The position numbers and the translations under genes were made by a program. DNA of 64,000 bases from Deltaproteobacteria bacterium (GTDB taxonomy: Bacteria > SAR324 > JACQKK01), in assembly GCA_029858505.1 (NCBI GenBank), contig JAOUEW010000001.1, positions 744,001-808,000 on the forward strand. The letters run 5' to 3'. Below, piece by piece: positions 8,271 to 15,814 of this stretch; position 1 is the stretch's first letter; every line of letters starts with the position of its first letter. The notes under the pieces are model-generated. The model ran no database searches and was not told where the DNA came from. It worked only from the letters and a program-made list of their open reading frames with translations.

Positions 8271-8969
8271 ATGAATCTGGCAACGAAACCCGAGAAGAAG
8301 GGCCCCCGGGTGTATAGCCTGGAAATGACCGGGTGGACCCTGGTGCTGTTTGTGGGGCTGAGTCTGGCCACCGGGGCGGCGTTGTTTTACACCGGTCTGG
8401 TGACGGGCATGGGTCTTCGCACCCCGGGAACGGTGCCCCCGGTTACCGTTCGAGACGCCCAATCGCCTCCCTCAGGTACGTCGGCGGAAGATTTCTTCAA
8501 ATCGTTGGATGCCAAAAAACCAGCTGTAGAGCCGGTCTCGCCTTCTCCCCTGCACGAGGTCAGCCGGGAGTTGCCGGTGGAAGTGGTGCCCCCGGCGGGC
8601 GATACCCCCCCTGCGGCCAACCCTCCGGCCCCAACCCAGCCCACCGTTCAGTCTCCAGCGCAGTCTTCAGCCCACACCCCAGCGGCCGCCGAGAAGCCCC
8701 CGGCCAAACCCACAGCCCGGCCGGCTTCTCCCACCGAGCCCTACACGGTGCAGGTGTTCACCTCCAGCCATCAGAAGAACGCCCAAGACATTGTCTCCCG
8801 GCTGGTGAAAAGCGGCTTTCCGGCCTATGTGTCTCAGGGGCAAGACGGCAAGGCGGTGATCTACCGGGTGCGGGTGGGCCGCAACCTGAGCCGAGCGGAA
8901 GCGGAGAAGCTGAAAGACCGGTTGATCAAAGAGGGGAAAATGAAAGACCCCACCCTGGTGAAACTGTAA
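8271..8969 (+). CDS. SPOR-domain membrane protein
   Basis: A single transmembrane helix (about residues 24-43, WTLVLFVGLSLATGAALFY) anchors the protein, with a Pro/Ala-rich periplasmic linker of about 100 residues and a C-terminal SPOR domain (YTVQVFTSS, then YRVRVGRNLSRAEAEKL). SPOR domains bind denuded glycan strands at the division septum, so a FtsN/DedD-like role is likely. 15 bp separate it from the DUF1330 gene downstream. Confidence 0.88.
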   Translation: MNLATKPEKKGPRVYSLEMTGWTLVLFVGLSLATGAALFYTGLVTGMGLRTPGTVPPVTVRDAQSPPSGTSAEDFFKSLDAKKPAVEPVSPSPLHEVSRELPVEVVPPAGDTPPAANPPAPTQPTVQSPAQSSAHTPAAAEKPPAKPTARPASPTEPYTVQVFTSSHQKNAQDIVSRLVKSGFPAYVSQGQDGKAVIYRVRVGRNLSRAEAEKLKDRLIKEGKMKDPTLVKL

Positions 8970-8984
8970 ACCCGGAGCCACGAC

Positions 8985-9287
8985 ATGCCCAAGGGATATT
9001 GGATGGTTCGGGTGGATGTCCGCGATCAGGAGCAATACAAAGCCTATGTGGCGGCCAATGGGGAACCGATCAAAAAATATGGGGGAAAAATTTTGGCGCG
9101 CGGCGGACGGTTTGAAACCCCCGAGGGGGAAAGCCGTTCCCGCCATGGGGTGATCGAATTTCCCTCCTATCAGGCAGCGTTAGACTGCTGGAGCTCCCCC
9201 GAATACCAGCAGGCCAGGTCCCTGCGAACGCCCATCTCCACCCTGGATATGGTGATCATCGAGGGGTATGACGGCCCCCAGCCGTAA
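8985..9287 (+). CDS. DUF1330 family small protein
   Basis: A 100-residue dimeric alpha/beta-barrel-type protein. GYWMVRVDVRDQEQYKAY, then ILARGG, then IEFPSYQAALDCWSSPEY are the family hallmarks. The function of DUF1330 proteins is not established. It probably shares a transcript with the SPOR gene 15 bp upstream. Confidence 0.88.
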   Translation: MPKGYWMVRVDVRDQEQYKAYVAANGEPIKKYGGKILARGGRFETPEGESRSRHGVIEFPSYQAALDCWSSPEYQQARSLRTPISTLDMVIIEGYDGPQP

Positions 9288-9321
9288 ACCACGCCCAGGG
9301 CGCTTGCCCTTCCGTGCTCCA

Positions 9322-9622
9322 CAACAAAGCACCCCTCCCCTGCCCGCTTTGCGGGCATCCCCTCCCCTTCGTGGAGGGGAAATAAATCGAATCCGAAAAA
9401 TGATGCACTTGCTTCCGTTCAGTCTTCACCCACCGAACGGATTTTATTTCCCACCCCTCGGCCTAAGCCGTATTGTCCCTCCACGATGGGGAGGGGCAAA
9501 CGCCCGAAGGGCGTTGGGGAGGGGTGCTGTTGGGAAATAACTCGCAGCCGAAAAGTGATCTGCTTACTTCCTTCCTGTTTCATTTATCGAACGGTTGAAC
9601 AGAATCACCAATGGCTTCGAGT
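9322..9622. repeat. Dispersed inverted-repeat element, copy A
   Basis: Two arms of about 55 bp in opposite orientation (9329-9383 and 9474-9527), each ending in GCACCCCTCCCC or its complement and each carrying an internal GC-rich mini-hairpin, flank a spacer of about 90 bp. A tail (9541-9622) continues with a segment related to TGCTTACTTCCTTCCTG and ends near GGCTTCGAGTAT. Related sequence occurs at 26383-26600, 55603-55770 and 30570-30635. No coding capacity is seen, so a non-autonomous MITE/REP-like family is inferred. Confidence 0.65.
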
Positions 9623-9680
9623 ATAGGGTGGGGGTGTTTCAGAACGGGATCTACGGCAGTGCGTGTGTGGCCTTGCCCTA

Positions 9681-9726
9681 AAACAACCAAGCCGGGCCTG
9701 ATACAGGCCCGGCTTGGTTGTTTCTG
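9681..9726. terminator. 20-bp perfect hairpin, bidirectional terminator
   Basis: Positions 9681-9700 and 9704-9723 are perfectly complementary around a 3-nt ATA loop, with A-rich and T-rich ends so that it can terminate either strand. It sits about 90 bp beyond the 3' end of the minus-strand recombinase gene and is probably its terminator. Confidence 0.8.
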
Positions 9727-9811
9727 GGGGGAATGGCGTTGTGTTGTTTATGTTGGGGTGTTGCTTCCAGCGGAATTCCCAACCATGCTGCTTTCCAGCC
9801 ATGCCGCGGGA

Positions 9812-10525
9812 TTAGCCGTTGGCCACTTTTCCCATGCGCTCCAAAATCGGGCCGTACAGTTCGCTTTGGTACACGGTTTTCACCGTTTCAGCGTACCAGA
9901 TGCCGCCCCGCTTGGAGTTTATTTTCCGGTCGTTCAGCAACTTGGCCACCTTGTGGTAACTCATCCCCGAGTCCCGCTTTTCGCGGATCAACTTCACCAC
10001 GTCCAGTTCGCCTTTCACTTCCACCAGTTTTTTGTTCTGGTAGGTAAAGCCGAAGGGGGCATGGCCCACCCGCTCGCCCCGCTCTCGCTTTTGGGCGATG
10101 ATTTCACGGGTGCGGTCGGAAATGCGTTTGTTGTCCCACTTGGTGATAATGCCGATGATGTTGAGGGCCAGCCGTCCGCTTTCCTCAAACGTATTCAGAC
10201 CTTCCTCGATGGACACCAGCCCGATGTTGTTCTTGATGCAAATGGTGGAAATGATGGTGTTCAGGTGACGGATGTTGCGGGTCAGCCGGTCCAGCCGGGC
10301 AATCACCAGCACGTCGAATTCTTTGCGCTGGGCGGCCTTCAGAATTTCCTCCAGCTTGGGGTACTCCAAATCGTTGCTGGTGGTTTTCCGTTCCAAAAAC
10401 ATTCCGCTCAGGGTCCAACCGCGCTCTTTTACGTAATCGGCGATCAGTTGGTCTTGGTCATCCAAGTTTAAATTGTTGGGTGTGGGGCCTAAGGTGCTTA
10501 GGCCTGCGTATCCGATAGCTTTCAC
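9812..10525 (-). CDS. Serine recombinase (resolvase family), catalytic Arg substituted
   Basis: Small serine recombinase: resolvase N-terminal domain (about 1-150) followed by the start of a Recombinase domain (PFGFTY, then SGMSYHKVAKLLNDRKI). The catalytic-helix motif LDRLTRNIRHL is intact. The usual Y-x-RVS around the nucleophile is YAGLS here, so the conserved Arg two residues before the Ser is Gly and a short Pro/Asn-rich stretch follows. Start is GTG with AGGGGGC upstream. Length 237 aa lacks the long C-terminal coiled coil of phage integrases. No partner transposon gene or attachment site is visible. It may be domesticated or degenerate. Confidence 0.85.
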   Translation of the reverse strand: MKAIGYAGLSTLGPTPNNLNLDDQDQLIADYVKERGWTLSGMFLERKTTSNDLEYPKLEEILKAAQRKEFDVLVIARLDRLTRNIRHLNTIISTICIKNNIGLVSIEEGLNTFEESGRLALNIIGIITKWDNKRISDRTREIIAQKRERGERVGHAPFGFTYQNKKLVEVKGELDVVKLIREKRDSGMSYHKVAKLLNDRKINSKRGGIWYAETVKTVYQSELYGPILERMGKVANG

Positions 10526-10554
10526 GGTAGCCCCCTAAGGGTAGTGAAGGGTTT

Positions 10555-10607
10555 CCCGAACCGGCTCTCAAAACTCCGTTATGGTTTACGGAGTTTCTCG
10601 GCTCGGG
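10555..10607 (-). promoter_or_regulatory. Folded leader before the recombinase gene
   Basis: The outer arms CCCGA/TCGGG (10555-10559, 10603-10607) enclose a perfect 9-bp inner stem, AAACTCCGT/ACGGAGTTT (10571-10579, 10588-10596), with an 8-nt loop. It ends about 30 bp upstream of the recombinase GTG start. It could be a structured mRNA leader, an operator, or a recombinase site. Confidence 0.4.
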
Positions 10608-10927
10608 GGTGGGTTAAGAATTCGCCCGTACTCCTACAATTCCAACAATCAATCAGGTTCTCCCATGCGACTAACAGCACTATATCATGAAAGGGTGCAT
10701 TTATGGAAGCCTTTTTTTTGTTTGTCATAAAACCAATGCACCTAGCCTAGGATTAACGTTTTCAGCAGGCAATGTCCACCCACGAAAAACAGGATGGTTA
10801 CAAAAATAAATTCGATAACAACGGGATGGAATAAATATTCTTACTTGAAAGAGAGCATAAAAGAGAAACAGATAGGGCGGCTGTAAGGGTGGCGGGATGC
10901 TGAAAGGCGGAAAACATGCGTTGAAAT

Positions 10928-10966
10928 AAAATATCCCCCGGCGGACAGTGCCCCGGGGGATATTTG
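10928..10966 (-). terminator. Terminator of the exported-protein operon
   Basis: ATATCCCCCGG (10931-10941) pairs with CCGGGGGATAT (10953-10963). On the minus strand it is followed by TTTTATTTC. It lies about 90 bp beyond the stop of the 11052-12524 gene. Confidence 0.75.
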
Positions 10967-11051
10967 GAGATTGGATATTTATGAGGGCCTTGCCCCCACG
11001 TCTAAGACCTAAATATCTAAGACCTAAGACCGAAGCATATTTTTATGGAGC

Positions 11052-12524
11052 TTACTTTTTCAGCCATTCAATCAGTTGATCGGCATCGGCCCGCAGGTAC
11101 GGGTCTTTCGACAACTTCCGGGCGGTTTCTAACAAGCCCGTCAACTCGGCCTTGTTGATGTCTCCTTTGCCGTTCAGAATGCGGCGCACCTCGGAAACAA
11201 TGAGGGGCGGCAGCCGGGCTTCGATATCCGATCGCGCCTGGAAGGCCTCGGAAAAGTCGCGGTCGCTGACCCCGTTGGCGGCGGCCAGGGTAAACTGCTC
11301 CATGGCTTCTTGATACAACCGGGTGGTATGGGCAATGTCTTTGGACTCTCTGGCCTGGGTGGCCAGTTGGCGGCCTTTCTGGAAGGCTTCTCGGTATTGG
11401 GCCACCCGGGCCAATTCATCTTGGCTCAACTGCAAGCCGCCCGCTTCGGCTTGACGGCGGCGCAACTCGGCTTCTACCCGTTCCGTTTTGTTCAACACCC
11501 CAAGGTCAGTCACCTTAAAGAAGGTCACCAAAACCGAGGAACCGTGAACCTCCACCGTGGGGGGAATGCTCAACACGTCCGGGGTGAGGTAGGCTTGCAG
11601 ATACATCCGGTCGGGAGTGTTTTGCCGGGAAATCATTTGAATCCGGTGCAGATACTCCAGATCTTTGATGGTTCCGAGGCGCCCGCCGTTCACCGCGTTG
11701 GGCACAATGACCTCGATGGTAAAGTTCCCCTTGGCCTTTTTCCCGCCGGGCTGCTCGTACAATTGAAACGGAAAGTGGGATGGGGTGAAGTTGACTGAGC
11801 GGTTAAACACCATTTCGATCCCGAACCGGCTGACGCCGGAGGAATCGGTGTCCGACAGGCCGTGGGCTTTGATTTCTTGCAGCACATAGGGCTGCACTTC
11901 CTGCTCGGAGAGGTCGGTGGTAAGGGCAGATTCCTCCAACACCCGGTAAGCGTCTAGGTTAGACAGCAGGTCCCGCCGGCCGTTGGTCATTTCGACCACA
12001 TATCGGATGGGATACCCGAAGGCGTCCCGGGCGGTCACCCCTTCCACCTCGGCCAGATTGAAGGTGTGAATGGCAAAAGGAATTTTTTGCCCCACCAGGG
12101 GGTCGGGGTCCTGATAGGTTTTTACGTATACTTTGGCCGCCAGCCCGCTGCGAATGAACCGGGCGCGGTCCAACACCAAAAACCGGCCGGCATTGGGTGA
12201 AGGAAACAAGAGAATGTTGTTTCCCCGCAGGCGCACCCGTTCATCACGGGCATATTGCTGCAATTTGTCCAGGGTCCAGTCTTCCGATGTGTTGTTGTCC
12301 AGCACCACCCGCAGGTAGTGGCCGTTCACCCCGGCGTCTTGAATGAAGGTCGAGGTGATCAGATTCCCGTTGTACATGCCTTTGTCCAGCGCCTCGGCCA
12401 GTTTCATGGCCGTCTCGCGGTCGGTGTATTTGGGGGTGGCCCACAAACCAGGCGCGCCCAGCGCCAGCCCAAAGCACACGGCCAGGGAGAGAAAAAACCG
12501 GGAATGGAGCAATGGATGGATCAT
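11052..12524 (-). CDS. Exported protein, unknown function
   Basis: I do not recognise a family. A signal peptide (FFLSLAVCFGLALGAPGLWA) is clear. The 490-residue protein is mixed alpha/beta, with a helical Gln/Arg/Glu-rich stretch near 360-440 that looks like TPR or coiled coil (RRRQAEAGGLQLSQDEL) and a helical C-terminus. Its ATG overlaps the stop of the upstream gene by 4 bp, so the two proteins are probably made together and act together in the envelope. Confidence 0.75.
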   Translation of the reverse strand: MIHPLLHSRFFLSLAVCFGLALGAPGLWATPKYTDRETAMKLAEALDKGMYNGNLITSTFIQDAGVNGHYLRVVLDNNTSEDWTLDKLQQYARDERVRLRGNNILLFPSPNAGRFLVLDRARFIRSGLAAKVYVKTYQDPDPLVGQKIPFAIHTFNLAEVEGVTARDAFGYPIRYVVEMTNGRRDLLSNLDAYRVLEESALTTDLSEQEVQPYVLQEIKAHGLSDTDSSGVSRFGIEMVFNRSVNFTPSHFPFQLYEQPGGKKAKGNFTIEVIVPNAVNGGRLGTIKDLEYLHRIQMISRQNTPDRMYLQAYLTPDVLSIPPTVEVHGSSVLVTFFKVTDLGVLNKTERVEAELRRRQAEAGGLQLSQDELARVAQYREAFQKGRQLATQARESKDIAHTTRLYQEAMEQFTLAAANGVSDRDFSEAFQARSDIEARLPPLIVSEVRRILNGKGDINKAELTGLLETARKLSKDPYLRADADQLIEWLKK

Positions 12525-13516
12525 AGATTTCCGGGGGAAAGTGATCGGTTGTCGGATCGTACGCGGATTTCCACGTCGTTGTCACCGGGAAGGGTATCGC
12601 CGGGGGCGAGAAGGCGCACCACCGGGGCTCCTTCCATGGCCTGGGCCAGGGCCAGGGCGGCGGGCAAATAGGCTGGCCGGTAGATGACCTGGGTGCCACC
12701 GGCCAGGGATTCTCCGGGGTCTCCGGGTCGTTCTTGCCGGGTTAGGGTGAACACCATGCCCGTGCGGGATTCGGTGCCTCCCAACTGTTGGGTCAGCGCC
12801 GCCATCAGGGTATCGGCCGCCTTAGCGTCTTCCGCATAGGCGGTCACGGCTACTCTCACATGCACCACGCGGCCTTCGGTAAAGATCAAGGCCCCCATGG
12901 TCATGTCATCCAGGGCTTTTTCAGAATACTGGGGCTTGGGCGGCGGTGGCGGTTCCTGGCTTACCGGAGCTGGCGGAGGTGGGGCTTCCCCCACCCGGAA
13001 CACCAAACGATCCGACCCGCTGGAGGAAGAGAGAAACTCTGGTTTCTCTGGCCCCAGGCCTACAATTTCGATGTTGACCCAGGATGGCACGGTTTGGCCC
13101 TTATCACCCAGATCCGAGATAACCTCTACCCGCAGGGGTTTCCCGTTCAGATCCAATTCTAGCGGAGGCCCAAACACAGCCCCAATCACCGCCAGGGGAA
13201 TTCGGACGCGGTGGCGGAAAGCGGGGTTTCCTTGGTCATCGCTGGTTTCGTCCGACTCAACGCTCATTTTGTTTTGCCAGTCGGCTCGGAACTGCCCCTG
13301 CACCTGCAGCACCATGTTTTGGCCTTCTTGGGTAACCGAAACCTGATCGACCAACTGGCGATGCAGGGTTGGCTGCCCGGTTTCGGCGGTGCCTTGAGAG
13401 GCCCCCACGGCTAATGTAAATACGACAGCCAACCCGGCGGCCAGACCCCACCCCCCCCGGAACCCGAAACGGTTTTCCCGGCGAAGTAACTGATCATATA
13501 TAGAATAATTCCGCAT
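12521..13516 (-). CDS. Exported/anchored protein, unknown function
   Basis: An N-terminal basic segment followed by a hydrophobic helix (about residues 23-40) gives either a signal anchor or a long signal peptide. A beta-rich region follows, then a proline-rich linker (APPPPAPVSQEPPPPPKP). The last 100 residues (beginning near TMGALIFTEGR) form an alpha/beta region whose end, ALALAQAMEG then DVEIRVRSD, resembles the LytR C-terminal fold; that match is weak. It is the first gene of a two-gene operon with the exported protein downstream. Confidence 0.72.
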   Translation of the reverse strand: MRNYSIYDQLLRRENRFGFRGGWGLAAGLAVVFTLAVGASQGTAETGQPTLHRQLVDQVSVTQEGQNMVLQVQGQFRADWQNKMSVESDETSDDQGNPAFRHRVRIPLAVIGAVFGPPLELDLNGKPLRVEVISDLGDKGQTVPSWVNIEIVGLGPEKPEFLSSSSGSDRLVFRVGEAPPPPAPVSQEPPPPPKPQYSEKALDDMTMGALIFTEGRVVHVRVAVTAYAEDAKAADTLMAALTQQLGGTESRTGMVFTLTRQERPGDPGESLAGGTQVIYRPAYLPAALALAQAMEGAPVVRLLAPGDTLPGDNDVEIRVRSDNRSLSPGNL

Positions 13517-13978
13517 TCGTCCTGGCTTCCTGGGGTGTTTCAGCCTGTATCGCCCGCCTGTTGTGCCATCCCTAAAGGGGGTGCTCTCCCGGAATGGCTT
13601 CTGCAGACAGAGGAATTTTCACAAAATGAAATGCATTCCTCAAGCCAGGGGCATAAAAAACGTTGACTTTTTCATCTCATCCCCTTTATTTCTAACATAA
13701 ACCGTTGGAAAAGCGGTTTGAAAATAAATTGAAAGTAAATGAGAATAAAGCGTTGAGAAACCCGAACCAGAAAAATTAGACCCCTCGGGCATTCCCATCG
13801 CGCAGAGACGACAAGCAATTAGGGAAGACAAGTAAAAGGGACGAGAAGGAATCGAGAAGGAATCGAGAAAGAAAGTTGTACCCATCGAACCGGGAAGACA
13901 TGGGCCAGGATGGCCCTAACGTTCAATCCCCCCTTTCACCCCCTGGGTGGAACGGGAGTGCCAGGAAGGCCACCGGTC
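13517..13978. other. Gene-free divergent region with short tandem repeat
   Basis: This 462-bp region separates a minus-strand exported-protein gene from the plus-strand zinc-ribbon gene, so promoters for both should lie here. Near its right end CGAGAAGGAAT is repeated almost three times (13842-13874). A short minus-strand reading frame at 13640-13885 looks like chance: it is A+T-rich and has no recognisable features. Confidence 0.5.
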
Positions 13979-15598
13979 ATGATTATTCAATGCACCGCTT
14001 GCGAGACGAAATACCGGCTGAACCTGAGCAAGGTTCCCGCCGGGCGTGCGTTCGTCAAATGCCGTAAATGCGGTACCCCCGTTTACATCTCTGGCCAAGC
14101 CGAACCCCAAGAGCAAATTCCTCCCGTTCTTCCCCCCGACCCAGGGTGGGATGGCGGTGGTTCTGCCGCGGCAGAGGCCCCCTCTGGTTACTCAGAACCC
14201 CCCGGCAGCAAACACCCAGTGACCTGCCCCCGTTGCGGCAGCCGTTACCGCGTGGCCGGAGAAATTTTGGCCAACCCCAAAACCCAACTGAAATGCACCC
14301 GCTGCGATCACCTGTTCCGCCCTGGGCTGGAGGGTGTGGCCGGAACGGGCCGGGTGATTCCCCCAGGGGTTCCCCAGGGAATGCCCTCCATGCCGGGGGG
14401 GGGAGACATGCCCCTGCCGGATGAATCCAGACTGAACGTGATGTTTGATGACCTGCGGGAGGACCAACCCCCCCCCATGGCCAATCGACCCCGTGCCGCC
14501 CAACCGGCGGCCGCCGCGAAGCCGGCCAAATCTTCCAAGCCCACGTCACCCAGATTCGAGCCCGGCGGGGACCTCAACCCCGAATCGGCCTACCTGGAAG
14601 CGATTTCTCTGGGGGGAGAGGAACCCGCTCCCGAGGGTTACTCCTCTGGGCTGGCCCCGGTGCCAGACAGCCAGAAGTACAAATTTTTCCTCAAGCCCGG
14701 CACGCCTCCCCCCGCTGCCGGGGGCAAGGCCGAGCGGCCCTTTGCCGAGCATTTCGCCGCGGCCCAGGCGGCCCAGCCTGCGCCAACCCGCACGCCTCAA
14801 GACCGGCCAGGGCCGAACTGGGAGACCCTGGCGTCTCAGTCCTCTCCCTCTCACGAAACTGAAGGGTTAGATGACCCCGACCATCACGGCTGGGATGATG
14901 CCGAACTGCCCCACCCCGAACATTTTGCCGGGCTGTCGGGCCAGGTCTCCAGTCACACCCGCCCTGGCCAAGGGGCCCCTGGGGGTTCGCCCCAGGCCTC
15001 CCAGGTTTCTCCCGAGGCTGCGGTCGCGGCCCTCACCGGTTCAGCGCCCCGTGTGGTACGCCAACCCCTGTGGCCGGTGTGGTTGGCCGCCGTGGTGCTG
15101 CTCACCGGTGGGCTGGGCTGGGGGGCCAAAATGTATCTGGCGCCCCCCCTGCCCCACCCCCAACTGATGGTGGGCGGGGGAGAATTGCCCTTGCAGTTTA
15201 CGGGCGAACCCCGCCAGCACTTGGTGAAAAACAGTGAAACCGGGCGAAACCTGCTGGTCCTCTCCGGCGATCTGCGCCTGCAGGCCGCCAGCAAAAAACC
15301 GGTGGGCTGGGTAGAGGTGCGGGTGATCGCTCTGCGCGACGGGCTGGTGGTGGGGGAAGGCCGGGCCTACGCGGGCAATGTTTTACCCGATGAAGACATT
15401 AAGCGGTTTACCCTGCGGGCCATTCGGGCCAGCGCTGGCTACCGCAACGGCCAGCGCGACATCAACGTGAGCATCCCCCCCGGGGGCAGCATTCCTTATC
15501 AAGTGATTCTCGACGGCATTACCACCCCGGTGGACAGGGTGGAAACCCAGGTGTTGGGTTACCTGCAAGACGGACGGCAGGTCTACCCCAACCCCTGA
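13979..15598 (+). CDS. Double zinc-ribbon (MJ0042-type) membrane protein with DUF3426-like C-terminus
   Basis: Starts with a zinc ribbon (CTACETKYR, then CRKCGTPV), followed about 50 residues later by a second one (CPRCGSRYR, then CTRCDHLF). A long Pro/Ala-rich low-complexity region of about 250 residues follows, then one transmembrane helix (PVWLAAVVLLTGGLGWGAKM) and a beta-rich C-terminal domain. The layout is cytoplasmic zinc ribbons, linker, and periplasmic DUF3426-like domain. The ATG at 13979 gives the usual N-terminus; an upstream in-frame ATG at 13910 has no ribosome-binding site. Function unknown, perhaps envelope sensing. Confidence 0.8.
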   Translation: MIIQCTACETKYRLNLSKVPAGRAFVKCRKCGTPVYISGQAEPQEQIPPVLPPDPGWDGGGSAAAEAPSGYSEPPGSKHPVTCPRCGSRYRVAGEILANPKTQLKCTRCDHLFRPGLEGVAGTGRVIPPGVPQGMPSMPGGGDMPLPDESRLNVMFDDLREDQPPPMANRPRAAQPAAAAKPAKSSKPTSPRFEPGGDLNPESAYLEAISLGGEEPAPEGYSSGLAPVPDSQKYKFFLKPGTPPPAAGGKAERPFAEHFAAAQAAQPAPTRTPQDRPGPNWETLASQSSPSHETEGLDDPDHHGWDDAELPHPEHFAGLSGQVSSHTRPGQGAPGGSPQASQVSPEAAVAALTGSAPRVVRQPLWPVWLAAVVLLTGGLGWGAKMYLAPPLPHPQLMVGGGELPLQFTGEPRQHLVKNSETGRNLLVLSGDLRLQAASKKPVGWVEVRVIALRDGLVVGEGRAYAGNVLPDEDIKRFTLRAIRASAGYRNGQRDINVSIPPGGSIPYQVILDGITTPVDRVETQVLGYLQDGRQVYPNP

Positions 15599-15662
15599 TC
15601 AACCGTTCCATCCGCCACCACCCCCTCCCCCCTTCATTGTTCTCCCCTCCGCCGGTCCTCTC

Positions 15663-15700
15663 CCCAAAGTGGGGCGAGGACCGGTCCCCGCCCGGTTCTC
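15663..15700. repeat. Strong GC-rich hairpin upstream of dnaG
   Basis: CCGGTCCTC and GAGGACCGG flank an inner CCCC/GGGG pairing. There is no T tract, so it is not an obvious terminator. It may be a fragment of the same G+C-rich intergenic repeat family as at 9.3 kb. Confidence 0.4.
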
Positions 15701-15814
15701 CGCTCCGTTTTGCCGGGCTGGGGTGGTTTGGGGTAAAGTGAGAACAGCCCGGTGGTTTCGGTGCGTTCTCTCTTCTCCATTTCTTTGTTTCCTTTCCCAC
15801 TCTCCCAACGTGCC

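Larger units (their letters stand above)
10526..11051. other. 526-bp gene-free region upstream of the recombinase
   Basis: No gene seen. It is more A+T-rich than its surroundings. On the recombinase side is a two-stem fold (10555-10607). Around 10694-10755 GGTGCATT and AATGCACC form inverted repeats enclosing a T8 run. Near 10931-10963 is the terminator of the minus-strand gene that follows. Signs of an old insertion are suggestive, not conclusive. Confidence 0.5.

Noticed and set aside
9300-9640. CRISPR array
   Set aside because: The repeats are two inverted arms with a unique spacer, not multiple equal direct repeats, and no cas genes are present.
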